Origin: an uncultured Lachnospiraceae bacterium
GTDB lineage: Bacteria; Bacillota; Clostridia; Lachnospirales; Lachnospiraceae
Reading direction: 5' to 3'
Assembly (NCBI GenBank): GCA_947588845.1
Contig: CANQAR010000003.1
Location: 1 to 64,000, forward strand
DNA: 64,000 nt
Part shown: positions 8,340 through 19,387 of the stretch, piece by piece
Position numbering within the stretch: position 1 is the stretch's first letter
How the letters are laid out: each line of letters starts with the position of its first letter
Program-made: the position numbers and the translations under genes
Notes under the pieces: generated by a model
What the model saw: the letters and a program-made list of their open reading frames with translations, nothing else
Database searches by the model: none
Told to the model about the DNA's origin: nothing

Positions 8340-8917
8340 TGACATTTGAGGAACGTCTGGATCAGATGGAAGCAGAAATTCGTAAACCAACTTTCCGAAG
8401 AAACAAAGGTCGCGCAAATGAAGTAAATTACTGGGTTTTTGATTATCCGGCACAGTGTGAACTGGAAGTCAGAAAGAGGATTGAATATATGCAGGCAAAG
8501 AATCAAAGAAGTAATGATAACTTTGAGCTGATTGTATATGATCTGTATGACTTGATTATCGACATTCTGGAAAAAGAGGAGTATATTGAACAGGCTTGTT
8601 GTTTTGAAGAGCAAAAAGGATTTAACCGTGTTATAAGAGCAATTGGGAATTTTTTTCGTATTGATGAAGATGATAGTATGATCGTGGAATATGTTAGAGA
8701 TAATACGCCGGAAAACGCTGTGGTTTTCCTGACAGGAATCGGAAAATGTTATCCGATTTTGCGTCCTCATAAAGTACTCAATAATTTGAGTCAATCATTT
8801 CGAAAGGCTCCGGTGGTGCTGTTTTTCCCTGGTACTTACGACGAACAATCCTTAATATTGTTTGATGAATTGAAGGATAATAATTATTATCGGGCATTCC
8901 GGCTCGTAAAGCCATAA
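8339..8917 (+). CDS. brxB: BREX protein BrxB (DUF1788)
   Basis: This is a 192-residue DUF1788 protein. The family's conserved C-terminal half is plain: GIGKCYPILRPHKVLNNL near residues 139-156, followed by PVVLFFPGTYDEQSLILF and YYRAFRL. BrxB is needed for both host methylation and phage exclusion in studied type 1 systems, although its biochemical role is unclear. The start overlaps the brxA stop. brxC begins 18 bases downstream with its own AGAGG site. Confidence 0.93.
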   Translation: MTFEERLDQMEAEIRKPTFRRNKGRANEVNYWVFDYPAQCELEVRKRIEYMQAKNQRSNDNFELIVYDLYDLIIDILEKEEYIEQACCFEEQKGFNRVIRAIGNFFRIDEDDSMIVEYVRDNTPENAVVFLTGIGKCYPILRPHKVLNNLSQSFRKAPVVLFFPGTYDEQSLILFDELKDNNYYRAFRLVKP

Positions 8918-8934
8918 GAAGAGGTATATTACAG

Positions 8935-11900
8935 ATGAAAATACAAGAGATGTTTGCAAAGGATATTACCCGTGATCTTCAGGGAGTTATTGTAGTGGGG
9001 GAAAAAGGGGATTCCGGAATTCAGCAGGAATTGGAGGAGTATGTTGTCACTCGCGAATTGCAAAAACATTTTCGCGAATTTTTTGTAAATTATAAAAAAG
9101 GTATTATAGGCAGGACCACGAAGACTGGCGTGTGGATTTCCGGTTTTTTTGGGAGTGGTAAATCCCATTTTTTGAAAATTTTGTCTTATCTCCTTTCTAA
9201 TAAAGAATTAGCCGGCAAGTCAGCGCTTCAGTATTTGATTGATAATGATCAGATTAAAGATGCAGCGCTGCTGACAGATATGAAACTGGCGTTAACTGTG
9301 CCGACAGATGTTGCTCTTTTTAATATTGACTCAAAGAGTGAACAGAGTAGCAAACAATCCAGAGATGCTGTCGTTATGGTATTTCTGAAAGTTTTTAATG
9401 AGATGCAGGGATTCTATGGTTCCATGCCATATGTGGCGGATCTGGAGCGACAGCTTTCTGAAGATGGCCGCTACGAGGAATTCAAGAAGATTTTTGAAAA
9501 GGAATTTGGGAAACCATGGATAAACTCTCGAAACCGTTTTGATTTTATTCAGGATATTATTGTAGGTGTGTTGAATGAAATGGGTTATATGAGCGAGGCA
9601 GCCGCACGTAACTGGTGTGAGAAAGCAGGTGAACCGTATCAAATCAGTATTGAAAATTTTGCAAAGATGGTGCGGGAATATATTGACAGTAAAGAGAAAA
9701 ACCAGCATATAGTTTTTCTTGTGGATGAGGTCGGTCAGTATATTGGAGATAATTCTCAACTCATGCTGAATCTGCAGACGATTCGTGAGGAACTTGGAAA
9801 AGAATGTCAGGGGCGAGCGTGGGTAATTGTTACCAGCCAACAGGATATCGACTCTATTACGACGGTTAAAGGCAACGATTTTTCAAAAATCCAGGGACGT
9901 TTTGATACGAGACTTTCCTTGACTTCTGCTAGTGTGGATGAGGTCATCAGAGAGAGAATTCTGCGCAAAACACCGGTGGCAGCACAGACACTTCGTCTGC
10001 TTTATGGCCAGAAAGAAACGCAGATCTCTAATATCATAGTATTTACCGATACAGCAGAGATGAAGTTATATGGCAATGAGGACGATTTTGCCGGAGTGTA
10101 TCCGTTTGTACCATATCAGTTTCGTCTGCTTGCCAGTGTATTAACCAGTATCCGTACACATGGTGCATCTGGTAAGCATTTATCGGAAGGCGAGCGATCC
10201 ATGCTGGCACTTTTTAAGGAATCGGCGGAAGCGATCAAAGATCAGAACGAAGGTGCACTGGTGCCGTTTTATTTGTTTTATGATGCACTGGAAAGTTTTC
10301 TTGATGCGGCCCACAGCCGTGTCATCCGTCAGGCACTAGATAACAAACGTATTAATCCTGACGGTGAAGAGGACTGTTTTAATGTGAATGTACTTAAATG
10401 TTTGTTTCTGATTAAATATGTTAAAGAATTTGAGAATGCAACGCTTGAAAATATTACAAGCCTGATGATATCCAATGTAGATGAAGATCGAGCAGCTCTT
10501 CTGGAACGTGTCGAAAATGCGCTGGATGTTTTAATTCACGAGACACTTGTGCAGAAACACAACAATATTTATATATTTCTGACGGAAGAGGAACAGGAGA
10601 TTGGACGTGATATTGACCGTGAAAATGTTGAGTTAAGAGAGATCGTCGGAAAAGTGTCTGAGATGATTTTTGGGGAGATTTATACTGAGCCCAAATACAA
10701 ATATCATAAATTTAATGGGCGTTATATTTTTGCTTTTAATCAAATAGTAGATGATAGACCTTATAAATCGAATCAGACTTATGATATCGGAGTTCATGTT
10801 CTGACACCGTATTCAGATTCTGCAATGGATGAGATGTCGCTGCGTCTGATTTCCGGACAAAATCGGGAGGTTTTGGTAGTATTGCCGAATGATAAATCCT
10901 ATATGGATGAAATTCGACAGGCATTGAAAATTGAAAAATATTTGCGAAAAAATGCTTCCACGGCAACGAACCGTTATGAGGATATTAAAAACAAGAAACG
11001 TAATGAGATGAGAGATTGCTCGGCTAATGCAAAACTATTTTTGACGGAGGCATTGAAAAATGCGGTTATCTATGTAAATGGAGATCGTGCGCATCTTGCA
11101 GCAAAGGATGTGAGTTTAAGGATCAATGAAGCGTTGGGACGGCTAGTAGAGAATGTTTATCACAAGTTGTATTATATTGATACCGTTTTTACAGCCAATG
11201 ATATTCGTGATATGTTCCGAAAGACGAATCAAATACCATCTTCACACGGTTCAGAAGAAGAACCAAACGAGAAAGCGCAGGCAGATGTACTGAGTTTTAT
11301 TGCTGGAAATTCAGCACTGCACACAAAAACTTCCCTGAAAACTTTGAAAGATAAATTTACTAAAGCTCCGTATGGTTTTGTAGAAGATGATGTGGAATGG
11401 CTGACAGCCCGTTTATTTAAAAAGGGAGATATTACCCTTATGGTAAATAGTTCACCTGTGACGATGATGAATAAGTCAGAGGATGAGATTGTTCGGCTAC
11501 TGACAAAGAAAGAATTTGTGGAAAAGCTGTTGACGGAGCATCGAATCAAACGATCTGCAGCGGAGATTAAAAATGCCCGGGAATTGATCAAAGAGATCTT
11601 CCGGATTACTACAATCTCTAATGATGAAGACGAACTAATGAGGATGTTCCAGGAACATGTTGGCAGTCTGATACAGGATTTGGAGAGTATGTTAAAGTAT
11701 GAATACAAAAATCCATATCCGGGACGCAAGGTGATTGAGTCTGGGCTGACATTGTTGCGTACAGTTTCTCAGATATCAGAGCCAGCCGAGTTTTATCCCT
11801 GTTTGATGAAGGACAAAGATGATTTATTGGATTTTGCTGAAGATTATGAGCCTGTCAGAGCATTTTTTGACGGTGAACAAAAGAAAATTTTCGATGAGGC

Positions 11901-12567
11901 ATTGCGTCTGATGGGGATTTATGAGGACAGTAAAAGCTATATTGTTGATACTGCCGTAGAAGCCTCTGTTGCTTCTATTCAGACAATCCTGAAAAGCCAG
12001 AAACCCTATAAAGACATTCCCAAACTTCCCGTCTTACTGGAGACTTATAGAAATGCCTATATGAAGGTACTGGACGAGACAGAAGCGCCGGTTATTTCTT
12101 CTATTGAGGCAGAAATGGCTGCGGTAATGGATGTTCTGGATACAAAGCCATACAAAGACAGGTGTCGCAGCAGCTTTTATGGACGCTTTGCTAATTTACT
12201 TGATAAGGCAGCGCACTGCAACAATATTACGATTTTACGCAGTTATGCTGATCAGGCGAATGCTGTAAGGATGCGTTTGATTAATCAGATGGATAAGATG
12301 GATATGGAGCTTGCCGAAAAAACAGCTGAAGAAGCCAGGAAGAAAGCGGAGGCAGCGAAAGGTGATGATACAAATAGGATAAAAGAAGACCTTGCAGTTT
12401 ATACGGTAAAGCCAAAGAAAAAGAAAAATCTTACGATCAAAACGGTAATACAGACTTCTTCCTGGCGTATTGAGAGCAAAGAGGACATAGACAATTATGT
12501 GGAAGCTTTGCGCAAGAGGCTGGAGCAGGAACTGGAAGATGAGACAATTGTAAATATTGAATTCTAA
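8935..12567 (+). CDS. brxC: BREX ATPase BrxC (PglY family)
   Basis: This is the large BREX P-loop ATPase, 1210 residues, a usual size for BrxC. Walker A is GFFGSGKSHFLK near residue 68, and the Walker B-like IVFLVDEVGQYIG is near residue 259. DUF-type helical regions fill the rest, with a charged coiled-coil stretch around 1125-1150 (AEKTAEEARKKAEAAK). BrxC is essential for both methylation and defence in the studied systems and is thought to form complexes with BrxB, PglX and PglZ. The reading frame is intact. It is followed by a 107-base gap and pglX on the same strand. Confidence 0.96.
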   Translation: MKIQEMFAKDITRDLQGVIVVGEKGDSGIQQELEEYVVTRELQKHFREFFVNYKKGIIGRTTKTGVWISGFFGSGKSHFLKILSYLLSNKELAGKSALQYLIDNDQIKDAALLTDMKLALTVPTDVALFNIDSKSEQSSKQSRDAVVMVFLKVFNEMQGFYGSMPYVADLERQLSEDGRYEEFKKIFEKEFGKPWINSRNRFDFIQDIIVGVLNEMGYMSEAAARNWCEKAGEPYQISIENFAKMVREYIDSKEKNQHIVFLVDEVGQYIGDNSQLMLNLQTIREELGKECQGRAWVIVTSQQDIDSITTVKGNDFSKIQGRFDTRLSLTSASVDEVIRERILRKTPVAAQTLRLLYGQKETQISNIIVFTDTAEMKLYGNEDDFAGVYPFVPYQFRLLASVLTSIRTHGASGKHLSEGERSMLALFKESAEAIKDQNEGALVPFYLFYDALESFLDAAHSRVIRQALDNKRINPDGEEDCFNVNVLKCLFLIKYVKEFENATLENITSLMISNVDEDRAALLERVENALDVLIHETLVQKHNNIYIFLTEEEQEIGRDIDRENVELREIVGKVSEMIFGEIYTEPKYKYHKFNGRYIFAFNQIVDDRPYKSNQTYDIGVHVLTPYSDSAMDEMSLRLISGQNREVLVVLPNDKSYMDEIRQALKIEKYLRKNASTATNRYEDIKNKKRNEMRDCSANAKLFLTEALKNAVIYVNGDRAHLAAKDVSLRINEALGRLVENVYHKLYYIDTVFTANDIRDMFRKTNQIPSSHGSEEEPNEKAQADVLSFIAGNSALHTKTSLKTLKDKFTKAPYGFVEDDVEWLTARLFKKGDITLMVNSSPVTMMNKSEDEIVRLLTKKEFVEKLLTEHRIKRSAAEIKNARELIKEIFRITTISNDEDELMRMFQEHVGSLIQDLESMLKYEYKNPYPGRKVIESGLTLLRTVSQISEPAEFYPCLMKDKDDLLDFAEDYEPVRAFFDGEQKKIFDEALRLMGIYEDSKSYIVDTAVEASVASIQTILKSQKPYKDIPKLPVLLETYRNAYMKVLDETEAPVISSIEAEMAAVMDVLDTKPYKDRCRSSFYGRFANLLDKAAHCNNITILRSYADQANAVRMRLINQMDKMDMELAEKTAEEARKKAEAAKGDDTNRIKEDLAVYTVKPKKKKNLTIKTVIQTSSWRIESKEDIDNYVEALRKRLEQELEDETIVNIEF

Positions 12568-12674
12568 TGATGAAAAAAGATTAGATTGTTGACTGATTGG
12601 ATATTAAAAGTATAAATTTATTCAATCTAATTGTTAGCTCCAATCAAAAAGATAGGAGAGTGAAGAGATAACGT

Positions 12675-15600
12675 ATGAATAAGACAGCAATTAAAAATTT
12701 TGCAATCTGGGCACGGAATAAACTGATCGCAGAGATTACATACAAAGCTGGGCTTATGGGGATTACGGATAGGGGCATTAAATCTGCTCTCCCTCAGTCT
12801 GACAGACGAATGGAATATTATGATATCGGGACAAAGGAGCCATATGCGGTTTCAGGTTCTGAGATTAGGCAGAGACAGGATCTGGTATCTGCTATTAAAG
12901 CGAAGCAGGACGATTCAGAATATAAATTTGCTTTTGAACAGGTTATCGACGAGGTAGCTTACACATGGTTTAATCGTCTGATTGCCATTCGCTTTATGGA
13001 AGTCAATGATTACCTGCCGTCCCGAATTCGTGTATTGTCTTCCATATCTGGTAAAAATGAACCAGATATTGTAACCACACCGTTTGAAGCGCAAATGGAA
13101 TATACTGACGCGGAAAAAGTAAAGATTATTGGCTGGAAGAATGACGAGAAGCTGGACGAGATATTTCGTTATCTGTTTTTAAAGCAGTGTAATGATCTGA
13201 ATGAGGTGCTTCCGGCTTTATTTGAAAAAGTGTCAGATTATACGGAACTGTTGTTGTCAGTATCGTTTACAGATAAAGATGGTGTGGTCTATCATCTGGT
13301 ACATGATATTCCAGAGGAAGATTTTAATGTGGAAATTGGCGGTCAGGTGGAAATTATTGGCTGGCTGTATCAGTATTACAACACCGAGCCAAAGGCAAAA
13401 GTCTTTGCCCGTGCATCCGGTACAAAAATTAAAAAAGAGGAAATTCCGGCAGCAACGCAACTATTTACGCCGGACTGGATCGTTCGGTATATGGTGGAAA
13501 ACAGTCTTGGCCGTTTGTGGGTGGAAGGTCATCCGAACAAAGAATTGAAAGAAAATTGGAAATATTATCTGGAAGAAGCTGAACAGGAGCCAGAAGTGCA
13601 GGCACAACTTGCTGAAATCCGTAAAGAGTATGAATCCTTAAATCCGGAGGATCTGTTGTGCATTGATCCCTGCATGGGTAGCGGTCATATTCTCTGTTAT
13701 TTCTTCGATGTGTTGATGCAGATTTATGAGAGCCAGGGCTATACACAGCGTGATGCGGCACAGAGTATCCTGAAGCATAATATATGGGGACTGGATATTG
13801 ATGATCGAGCTTATCAGCTTGCTTATTTTGCCGTGATGATGAAAGCACGTCAGTATGACCGTCGAATTTTAACACGTGGAATTCAGCCGCACGTTTATGC
13901 TACATGGGAAAGCAATGATTTTAATAGAGAACAGTTAGAATATTTTGGCGCGACGCTGGATGAATTTGCCCGGAACAATGCAGTCAATCAGGTGAATGGT
14001 CTGTTGGAACAGCTGCACGATGCAAAAGAATATGGATCCATTCTGACTGTGGATAAAATGGATTGGGATTTGCTGCGGGAATTTGCAGAGCATATTACCG
14101 TTTTGGGACAGATAGATTTTGATATGGTTGATATAGATAAGACGCAAGAGAGACTAAAAGAATTGATTAATGTAGGAGAGGTGTTAGCTCAGGAGTATCG
14201 TATAGTATGCACAAATCCTCCTTATATGGGGGGAAACGGTATGGATAGGGAATTGACAAAATATGTGAAGGAGCATTATCCAGACAGCAAAAGTGATCTT
14301 TTTGCCGTATTTATTGAACGCTGTGAAGAAATGATAATGAAGTCTGGGTATCAGGCAATGATTACGCAGCATGCATGGATGTTTTTATCCGGGTTTGAAA
14401 AATTAAGAAATAAGTTATTCAATAGAAATTTCATAAATATGATTCATTTAGGATCGAGAGCATTTGAAGAAATAAGTGGAGAAGTTGTACAGACAACCAG
14501 CTTTGTTTTGCAAAAAAATTATTTGCCAACTTTTATAACTTCTTATTGCAGATTGACGCAGGCAACTACGCAAAGTAAAAAAGAAGAATGGTATTTACAG
14601 AAAAAAAATCGATTTTATATCTCACAGAAATGCTTTAGAAATATTAAAGGAATACCTCATGTATATTGGGCTGGGAATGGAATACTTAAAGCATTTACTC
14701 AGGGAAAATTATTAGGAGATTGCTATAGAACTTTGGCAGGATCAAGTACAGGTGATAATACAAGATTTTTAAAACTATGGAGTGAGGTGGAACAGAAAAA
14801 AATTGGTTTTGATATTTCAGAGGATTATGATGGTTATATGTTTAAATGGATACCTTGCTTTAAGGGTGGAGGGTATCGTAAATGGTATGGTCATTTAAAT
14901 TATATAATAAATTGGGAACAAAATGGGATGGAAATAAAATATTGGGTGACGCATAATCCAAATGATCCAAAAACAACTTCGTGGTCTCGCAGATTGTTTA
15001 ATACTGATTTGTTTTTTCATAAGGGTATATATTGGTCGAAAATAACGACCGGTGATTTTTCTGCAAGATATATGCCAGAAGGATTTATTATGGAATCTGC
15101 TTCATGTGGTATTTCACCGGATGAAGATAATATTTTGTCTATTTTAGCATTTTTGAATTCGAATGTTGTTGAAACTGTCCTTCAGATGTTGAATCCGACA
15201 ATTAATATTCAAGTGGGAGATGTAATGTCACTTCCTGTTTTAGATTTTTCCAGGAGAAAAGAGATTATAGATAAAATCGCTAATAATTGTATTTCTTTAT
15301 CAAAAGATGATTGGGATTCTAGTGAAAGATCGTGGAATTTTCAACAGCATCCACTAGTTCATAAGTCTTTTAAATTTTCACTGGAAAACATCCTTACAGA
15401 ACAATATATTGAAGCAAGTTACATGGAATGGACAAGGATATGCAACTCTCGTTTTAATAAATTGAAAGCCAACGAAGAGGAACTTAATCGTATTTTCATT
15501 GAGATTTATGGTCTGCAGGATGAGTTGACGCCGGAAGTGGCGGATAGGGATGTAACTGTTCGCAAAGCAGATTTACAGAGGGATATCAAGAGTCTGCTTT

Positions 15601-16451
15601 CTTATGCGGTAGGCTGTATGTTTGGCCGCTATTCTCTGGATGAACCAGGACTGATTCTGGCAGGTCAGCCGTTTTCAGAGAGGTTTGTGTATGCCAGTGT
15701 TCCCGTAACGGGAACAGGGGTGACTGGTGATTCGGCTTCTTTTGCTTATATGGAAGGGGATTGCTATCTGCGTGTAGATGAAGGTGTAAAACGATGCACA
15801 TTTGCCCCAAGTAAGGATAATGTGATTCTAATTACAGATGAGGAATATCTGGAGAATGATATTGTCCGTTTGTTTTGCGCGTGGCTGAAAAAAGTATACG
15901 GTGCAGATACTTTGGAACAGAATCTGGATTTTATTGCCAAGGCTTTGGGGAATAAAGGAAACAGCAGCCGGGAGATTATCCGCAATTATTTCCTTAATAA
16001 TTTTTTTAAGGATCATTGTTCCACTTACTCTGTTACCGGTTCCGGTAAACGTCCAATTTACTGGATGTATGACAGCGGTAAGCAAAATGGTTTTAAGGCG
16101 CTTATTTATCTGCACCGCTATGATACTGATACTACAGGTCGTGTTCGTGTGAATTATCTGCATCGTATGGAGAAAATTTATGAAAATGAGATCAGCCGAA
16201 TGGAGGAGACAATTCAGAACAGTAAGAATAACCGTGAGGTCGCTACTGCAACAAAGCGCAAGGAGAAACTGCAAAAACAATTGAAGGAATGTCGGGAGTA
16301 TGATGAGAAAATTGCACATCTGGCGCTTGCACGTATAGAAATTGATCTGGATGATGGAGTGAAAGTCAATTACCGCAAAGTGCAGACCGATAAAAACGGA
16401 AAATTCTATGAGATTCTGGCGGATTCTAGGAACATTATGTCAAAGAAATAA
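12675..16451 (+). CDS. pglX: BREX adenine-specific DNA methyltransferase PglX
   Basis: This 1258-residue enzyme methylates one adenine in a non-palindromic site, marking host DNA as self and giving the BREX system its specificity. The SAM-binding motif IDPCMGSGHILCYF lies near residue 328 and the catalytic NPPYMGG near residue 513. The latter is the (N/D)PPY signature of N6-adenine methyltransferases. The region around 600-900 should include the target-recognition part. A long helical tail ends the protein. The frame is intact over 3.8 kb, so it is probably functional. The recognised DNA site cannot be read from the sequence. Confidence 0.96.
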   Translation: MNKTAIKNFAIWARNKLIAEITYKAGLMGITDRGIKSALPQSDRRMEYYDIGTKEPYAVSGSEIRQRQDLVSAIKAKQDDSEYKFAFEQVIDEVAYTWFNRLIAIRFMEVNDYLPSRIRVLSSISGKNEPDIVTTPFEAQMEYTDAEKVKIIGWKNDEKLDEIFRYLFLKQCNDLNEVLPALFEKVSDYTELLLSVSFTDKDGVVYHLVHDIPEEDFNVEIGGQVEIIGWLYQYYNTEPKAKVFARASGTKIKKEEIPAATQLFTPDWIVRYMVENSLGRLWVEGHPNKELKENWKYYLEEAEQEPEVQAQLAEIRKEYESLNPEDLLCIDPCMGSGHILCYFFDVLMQIYESQGYTQRDAAQSILKHNIWGLDIDDRAYQLAYFAVMMKARQYDRRILTRGIQPHVYATWESNDFNREQLEYFGATLDEFARNNAVNQVNGLLEQLHDAKEYGSILTVDKMDWDLLREFAEHITVLGQIDFDMVDIDKTQERLKELINVGEVLAQEYRIVCTNPPYMGGNGMDRELTKYVKEHYPDSKSDLFAVFIERCEEMIMKSGYQAMITQHAWMFLSGFEKLRNKLFNRNFINMIHLGSRAFEEISGEVVQTTSFVLQKNYLPTFITSYCRLTQATTQSKKEEWYLQKKNRFYISQKCFRNIKGIPHVYWAGNGILKAFTQGKLLGDCYRTLAGSSTGDNTRFLKLWSEVEQKKIGFDISEDYDGYMFKWIPCFKGGGYRKWYGHLNYIINWEQNGMEIKYWVTHNPNDPKTTSWSRRLFNTDLFFHKGIYWSKITTGDFSARYMPEGFIMESASCGISPDEDNILSILAFLNSNVVETVLQMLNPTINIQVGDVMSLPVLDFSRRKEIIDKIANNCISLSKDDWDSSERSWNFQQHPLVHKSFKFSLENILTEQYIEASYMEWTRICNSRFNKLKANEEELNRIFIEIYGLQDELTPEVADRDVTVRKADLQRDIKSLLSYAVGCMFGRYSLDEPGLILAGQPFSERFVYASVPVTGTGVTGDSASFAYMEGDCYLRVDEGVKRCTFAPSKDNVILITDEEYLENDIVRLFCAWLKKVYGADTLEQNLDFIAKALGNKGNSSREIIRNYFLNNFFKDHCSTYSVTGSGKRPIYWMYDSGKQNGFKALIYLHRYDTDTTGRVRVNYLHRMEKIYENEISRMEETIQNSKNNREVATATKRKEKLQKQLKECREYDEKIAHLALARIEIDLDDGVKVNYRKVQTDKNGKFYEILADSRNIMSKK

Positions 16452-16483
16452 AGGTTTCTGTAAAAAATTTGCAGGGTGATTAA

Positions 16484-17998
16484 ATGATAGAGAAAACATA
16501 TTTTGGGGAAGGAAAAAATATCGAGTTTAAAAGAGAGATCCCACAAAAACATGAGGGGTTTTTGAAAGACATTATTGCGTTTTCCAACTGTACTGGAGGG
16601 AAAGTAATCCTTGGCGTTGAGGATGGAACAAATACTGTTTACGGAATTGGAGAAGCAAATCCGTTTAAGTTGTCCGATGATATTTCCAATATGATTTCAG
16701 ACGCCTGTACCCCGCAGATCCTTCCGGATATCACTGTACAGACGCTGAATGGAAAGACTGTGCTTGTGATTGATGTGGCTCCGGGCAAATTCCGTCCGTA
16801 TTATCTGAAGTCTGCTGGAAAAGGAGCGTCTGCCTATATCCGTATCAATGGGACAAGCCGCGCAGCTGATGGCCGGATGCTTCAGGAGCTGGAATTGGAA
16901 GGGCAGCGGATTTATTATGACACATTACAAGAGATTGGAATGGAATACGATGAAAATATGGCAGAGAAGTTGTGTTCATCCATGAAGAAGACTGTCCTGT
17001 CTGCCTGTAAAACAGAAGAGGAAAAAGCAGAGGTTCAGGATATGACGCTTGCCAAACTGGAGGATATGGGACTTCTGTGTAAAATTGGATGCGATTATGC
17101 GCCGACACATGCCTTTAATCTGATGACCGTCAACAAGGTAAGATATGCGAAAATCCAGTGTGCACTTTTTAAAGGCGTAAACCGTGATGTATTTATTGAC
17201 AGGAGGGAATATAAAGGACCGATTTATGAGCAAATCGAGGAAGCTTACCAGTTTGTGAAACGTCATATTAATCTGGGTGCGGAGATTAACGGTATTGTTC
17301 GGCGTGATTATTATGAACTGCCGGTTTTGGCTGTAAGAGAGGCTATTATTAATGCTGTTACGCATCGGTCGTATATGGATGATTCCTGTATTCAGGTATC
17401 GATTTATGATGACAGAGTAGAAGTTTATTCTCCAGGTATGCTGTATGGAGGTCTTGACTTGGAGGAAGCTTTGCGGGGAAAGTCGAAATGCAGGAATGCA
17501 GCGATTTCAGAAGCATTCCACTACATGAAGATTATTGAGGGCTGGGGGACTGGTCTGGGACGGATTCGGAACAGCTGCAGAGAGTATGGTTTGAGAGAGC
17601 CAGTTATAGAAGAATCTGGAAATGGATTCAGGGTTGTTTTTTATCGGAAAGTGGTCGATACAGATCAGAATATAATCAATAAAGACACAATGATCACAAG
17701 TATTGACCAGAAAATATGCAATGAAGATCAAAATGTGAGCAGTGAAAGCCAGAAAACAGGCAGTGAATTTACAAAATATGAAGGAATGCTGAAGGCTTCC
17801 GGTATTACAAATATTTTTATTATGAACATTAAAGTTGTATATCATTTCAATGGTCAAAATGTATTTAAACAATCTGATGTGATGAAATGTCTTAATTGTT
17901 CGAAATCAAAAGCAGGAAATGTGATAAATGCAATGAAACGAGCAGAAATTATCAGAAAAGTAAAAGGTATGGGACCGGGGAGGTATCGGTTTATCTGA
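16484..17998 (+). CDS. AlbA_2/Schlafen-type ATP-binding regulator in the BREX operon
   Basis: This protein has 504 residues. It opens with an AlbA_2 (divergent AAA-4, Schlafen-like) domain, seen in EGKNIEFKREIP and FSNCTGGKVILGVEDG. A HATPase_c_4-like module follows near 285-330 (REAIINAVTHRSY, then VEVYSPGMLYGG). After a linker at 388-425 with a loose repeat rich in D, Q, N and S, a winged helix ends the protein (KCLNCSKSKAGNVINAMKR). Such proteins are usually annotated as ATP-binding transcriptional regulators. It sits 32 bases after pglX, where simpler type 1 BREX loci go straight to pglZ. It may regulate the island or take part in defence. Its role here is inferred from position only. Confidence 0.82.
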   Translation: MIEKTYFGEGKNIEFKREIPQKHEGFLKDIIAFSNCTGGKVILGVEDGTNTVYGIGEANPFKLSDDISNMISDACTPQILPDITVQTLNGKTVLVIDVAPGKFRPYYLKSAGKGASAYIRINGTSRAADGRMLQELELEGQRIYYDTLQEIGMEYDENMAEKLCSSMKKTVLSACKTEEEKAEVQDMTLAKLEDMGLLCKIGCDYAPTHAFNLMTVNKVRYAKIQCALFKGVNRDVFIDRREYKGPIYEQIEEAYQFVKRHINLGAEINGIVRRDYYELPVLAVREAIINAVTHRSYMDDSCIQVSIYDDRVEVYSPGMLYGGLDLEEALRGKSKCRNAAISEAFHYMKIIEGWGTGLGRIRNSCREYGLREPVIEESGNGFRVVFYRKVVDTDQNIINKDTMITSIDQKICNEDQNVSSESQKTGSEFTKYEGMLKASGITNIFIMNIKVVYHFNGQNVFKQSDVMKCLNCSKSKAGNVINAMKRAEIIRKVKGMGPGRYRFI

Positions 17999-18073
17999 AG
18001 GGATATAATGAGGGAAAACGTCCTAATTTTATAAAGGTAATTTAAATTAGAGCTAATAAAAAGGGAAAGAAAT

Positions 18074-19384
18074 ATGGCGAAAATCAAATGGATACATTTT
18101 TCGGATTTACATCTTAATCAAACGGGGACAGAAACAAAACGGCTTCGTAAAAAACTTATAGCATATTTAAAAAGAATGAATATCGTGTGTGATTATGCTT
18201 TTTGTACTGGAGATATCAGATACGCACCTGATGGTGAATTTCCTGAAAATTCTTCAAGAGAAATAGAAAAAATTTGTGAAACAATTCATCTTCCTGATAA
18301 AAGACTTTTTTTAGTTCCTGGTAATCATGATATTGATAGAAAAGAAGAAAATAGAGTAAAAGCTATTAATAAAATCTTAAAATCATATGATCCTAAAACA
18401 GGAAAAATTTCAGAAGATGATTTAATAAATATATCTAAAGGGAAAAAGAGATTTTTTGATTTTTTAAATACTTTTTCAGATAGATATATCAATATCTCTA
18501 AATCGCAATTTGTAACAAAACCACATTATATTGTTGAAACTAAGGAATTTAATATTATTCATGTGGATTCAACTTTATTTTATACTGCTAAGTTACAAGA
18601 GAATTTTGTTCTTGGAACTTATTTACTTTATGAAATATTGGAGAAACTTAATCCTGATAAAATAACAATTTTTTTAACACATTATTCTTTTGATTTTTTG
18701 GAAAGAAGCGAACAGAGAGAATTAATAGCCTTGTTTAATGATTTTAATGTACGTTTATGGTTGGCTGGACACGAACATAATCATTTGGCACGAACACAGT
18801 GGGATTGTTTTTATGAATTTCAATGTGGTAATTTGTTGTTGGAAAATGGCGCTACAGGATGTATATTGATTGGGGAAATTGATACGGATACAGGTGAAGG
18901 AAGTGTCCAAGTACATGCTTGGTATCCTCAAGCTGATTGGGGAATATATCCTTTTGTTTCATCGAAAGACGCAGATAGATCTATATATACATTTAATATT
19001 AATCGGTTTAAAACTAAGGAAATAACTTTAGAAAATAAGAGACGAGAAAAATTACGTTTACAAATATTTTCAATACTAGAAGAAAACAGAATTGTTTTTG
19101 AAACGTATGGTCCTACTCTTGAAAATCGTACTAATATTATAAGTGAATATGCTGATAACTGGGATGTACAGGTCAATAAAGTTATTTTACCTAACAGCAA
19201 AAGAATTATTGACTTACTAAGAAATAATATAGAATTGTTAAATATGGAGGAACAAAGGGTATTATATAAATATGAACAGCATATAAATGGTTTAGAAAAA
19301 AATCATCTAATCAAAGGAAAATTTGAAATAGATGCCCCCCAATTTCCGAGTGAAATTTATAACATTTTAAAAAGTGAGGATTAA
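18074..19384 (+). CDS. calcineurin-like metallophosphoesterase
   Basis: This 436-residue protein has all the metal-binding motifs of the family: FSDLHL at residue 9, CTGDIRY near 46, VPGNHDID near 85, LTHYSF near 203 and AGHEHNH near 237. An unrecognised C-terminal region of about 130 mostly helical residues follows. The coding sequence is markedly A+T-richer than the BREX genes on either side. Only four bases separate it from the next gene, so it is the first member of a three- or four-gene cassette. The substrate could be nucleic acid, a nucleotide or a protein, and cannot be told from the sequence. Confidence 0.87.
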   Translation: MAKIKWIHFSDLHLNQTGTETKRLRKKLIAYLKRMNIVCDYAFCTGDIRYAPDGEFPENSSREIEKICETIHLPDKRLFLVPGNHDIDRKEENRVKAINKILKSYDPKTGKISEDDLINISKGKKRFFDFLNTFSDRYINISKSQFVTKPHYIVETKEFNIIHVDSTLFYTAKLQENFVLGTYLLYEILEKLNPDKITIFLTHYSFDFLERSEQRELIALFNDFNVRLWLAGHEHNHLARTQWDCFYEFQCGNLLLENGATGCILIGEIDTDTGEGSVQVHAWYPQADWGIYPFVSSKDADRSIYTFNINRFKTKEITLENKRREKLRLQIFSILEENRIVFETYGPTLENRTNIISEYADNWDVQVNKVILPNSKRIIDLLRNNIELLNMEEQRVLYKYEQHINGLEKNHLIKGKFEIDAPQFPSEIYNILKSED

Positions 19385-19387
19385 CAT

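Noticed and set aside
16484-17998. BrxL replacement by the AlbA_2 protein
   Set aside because: It has no Lon-protease or BrxL ATPase motifs; only its position in the operon suggests a link.
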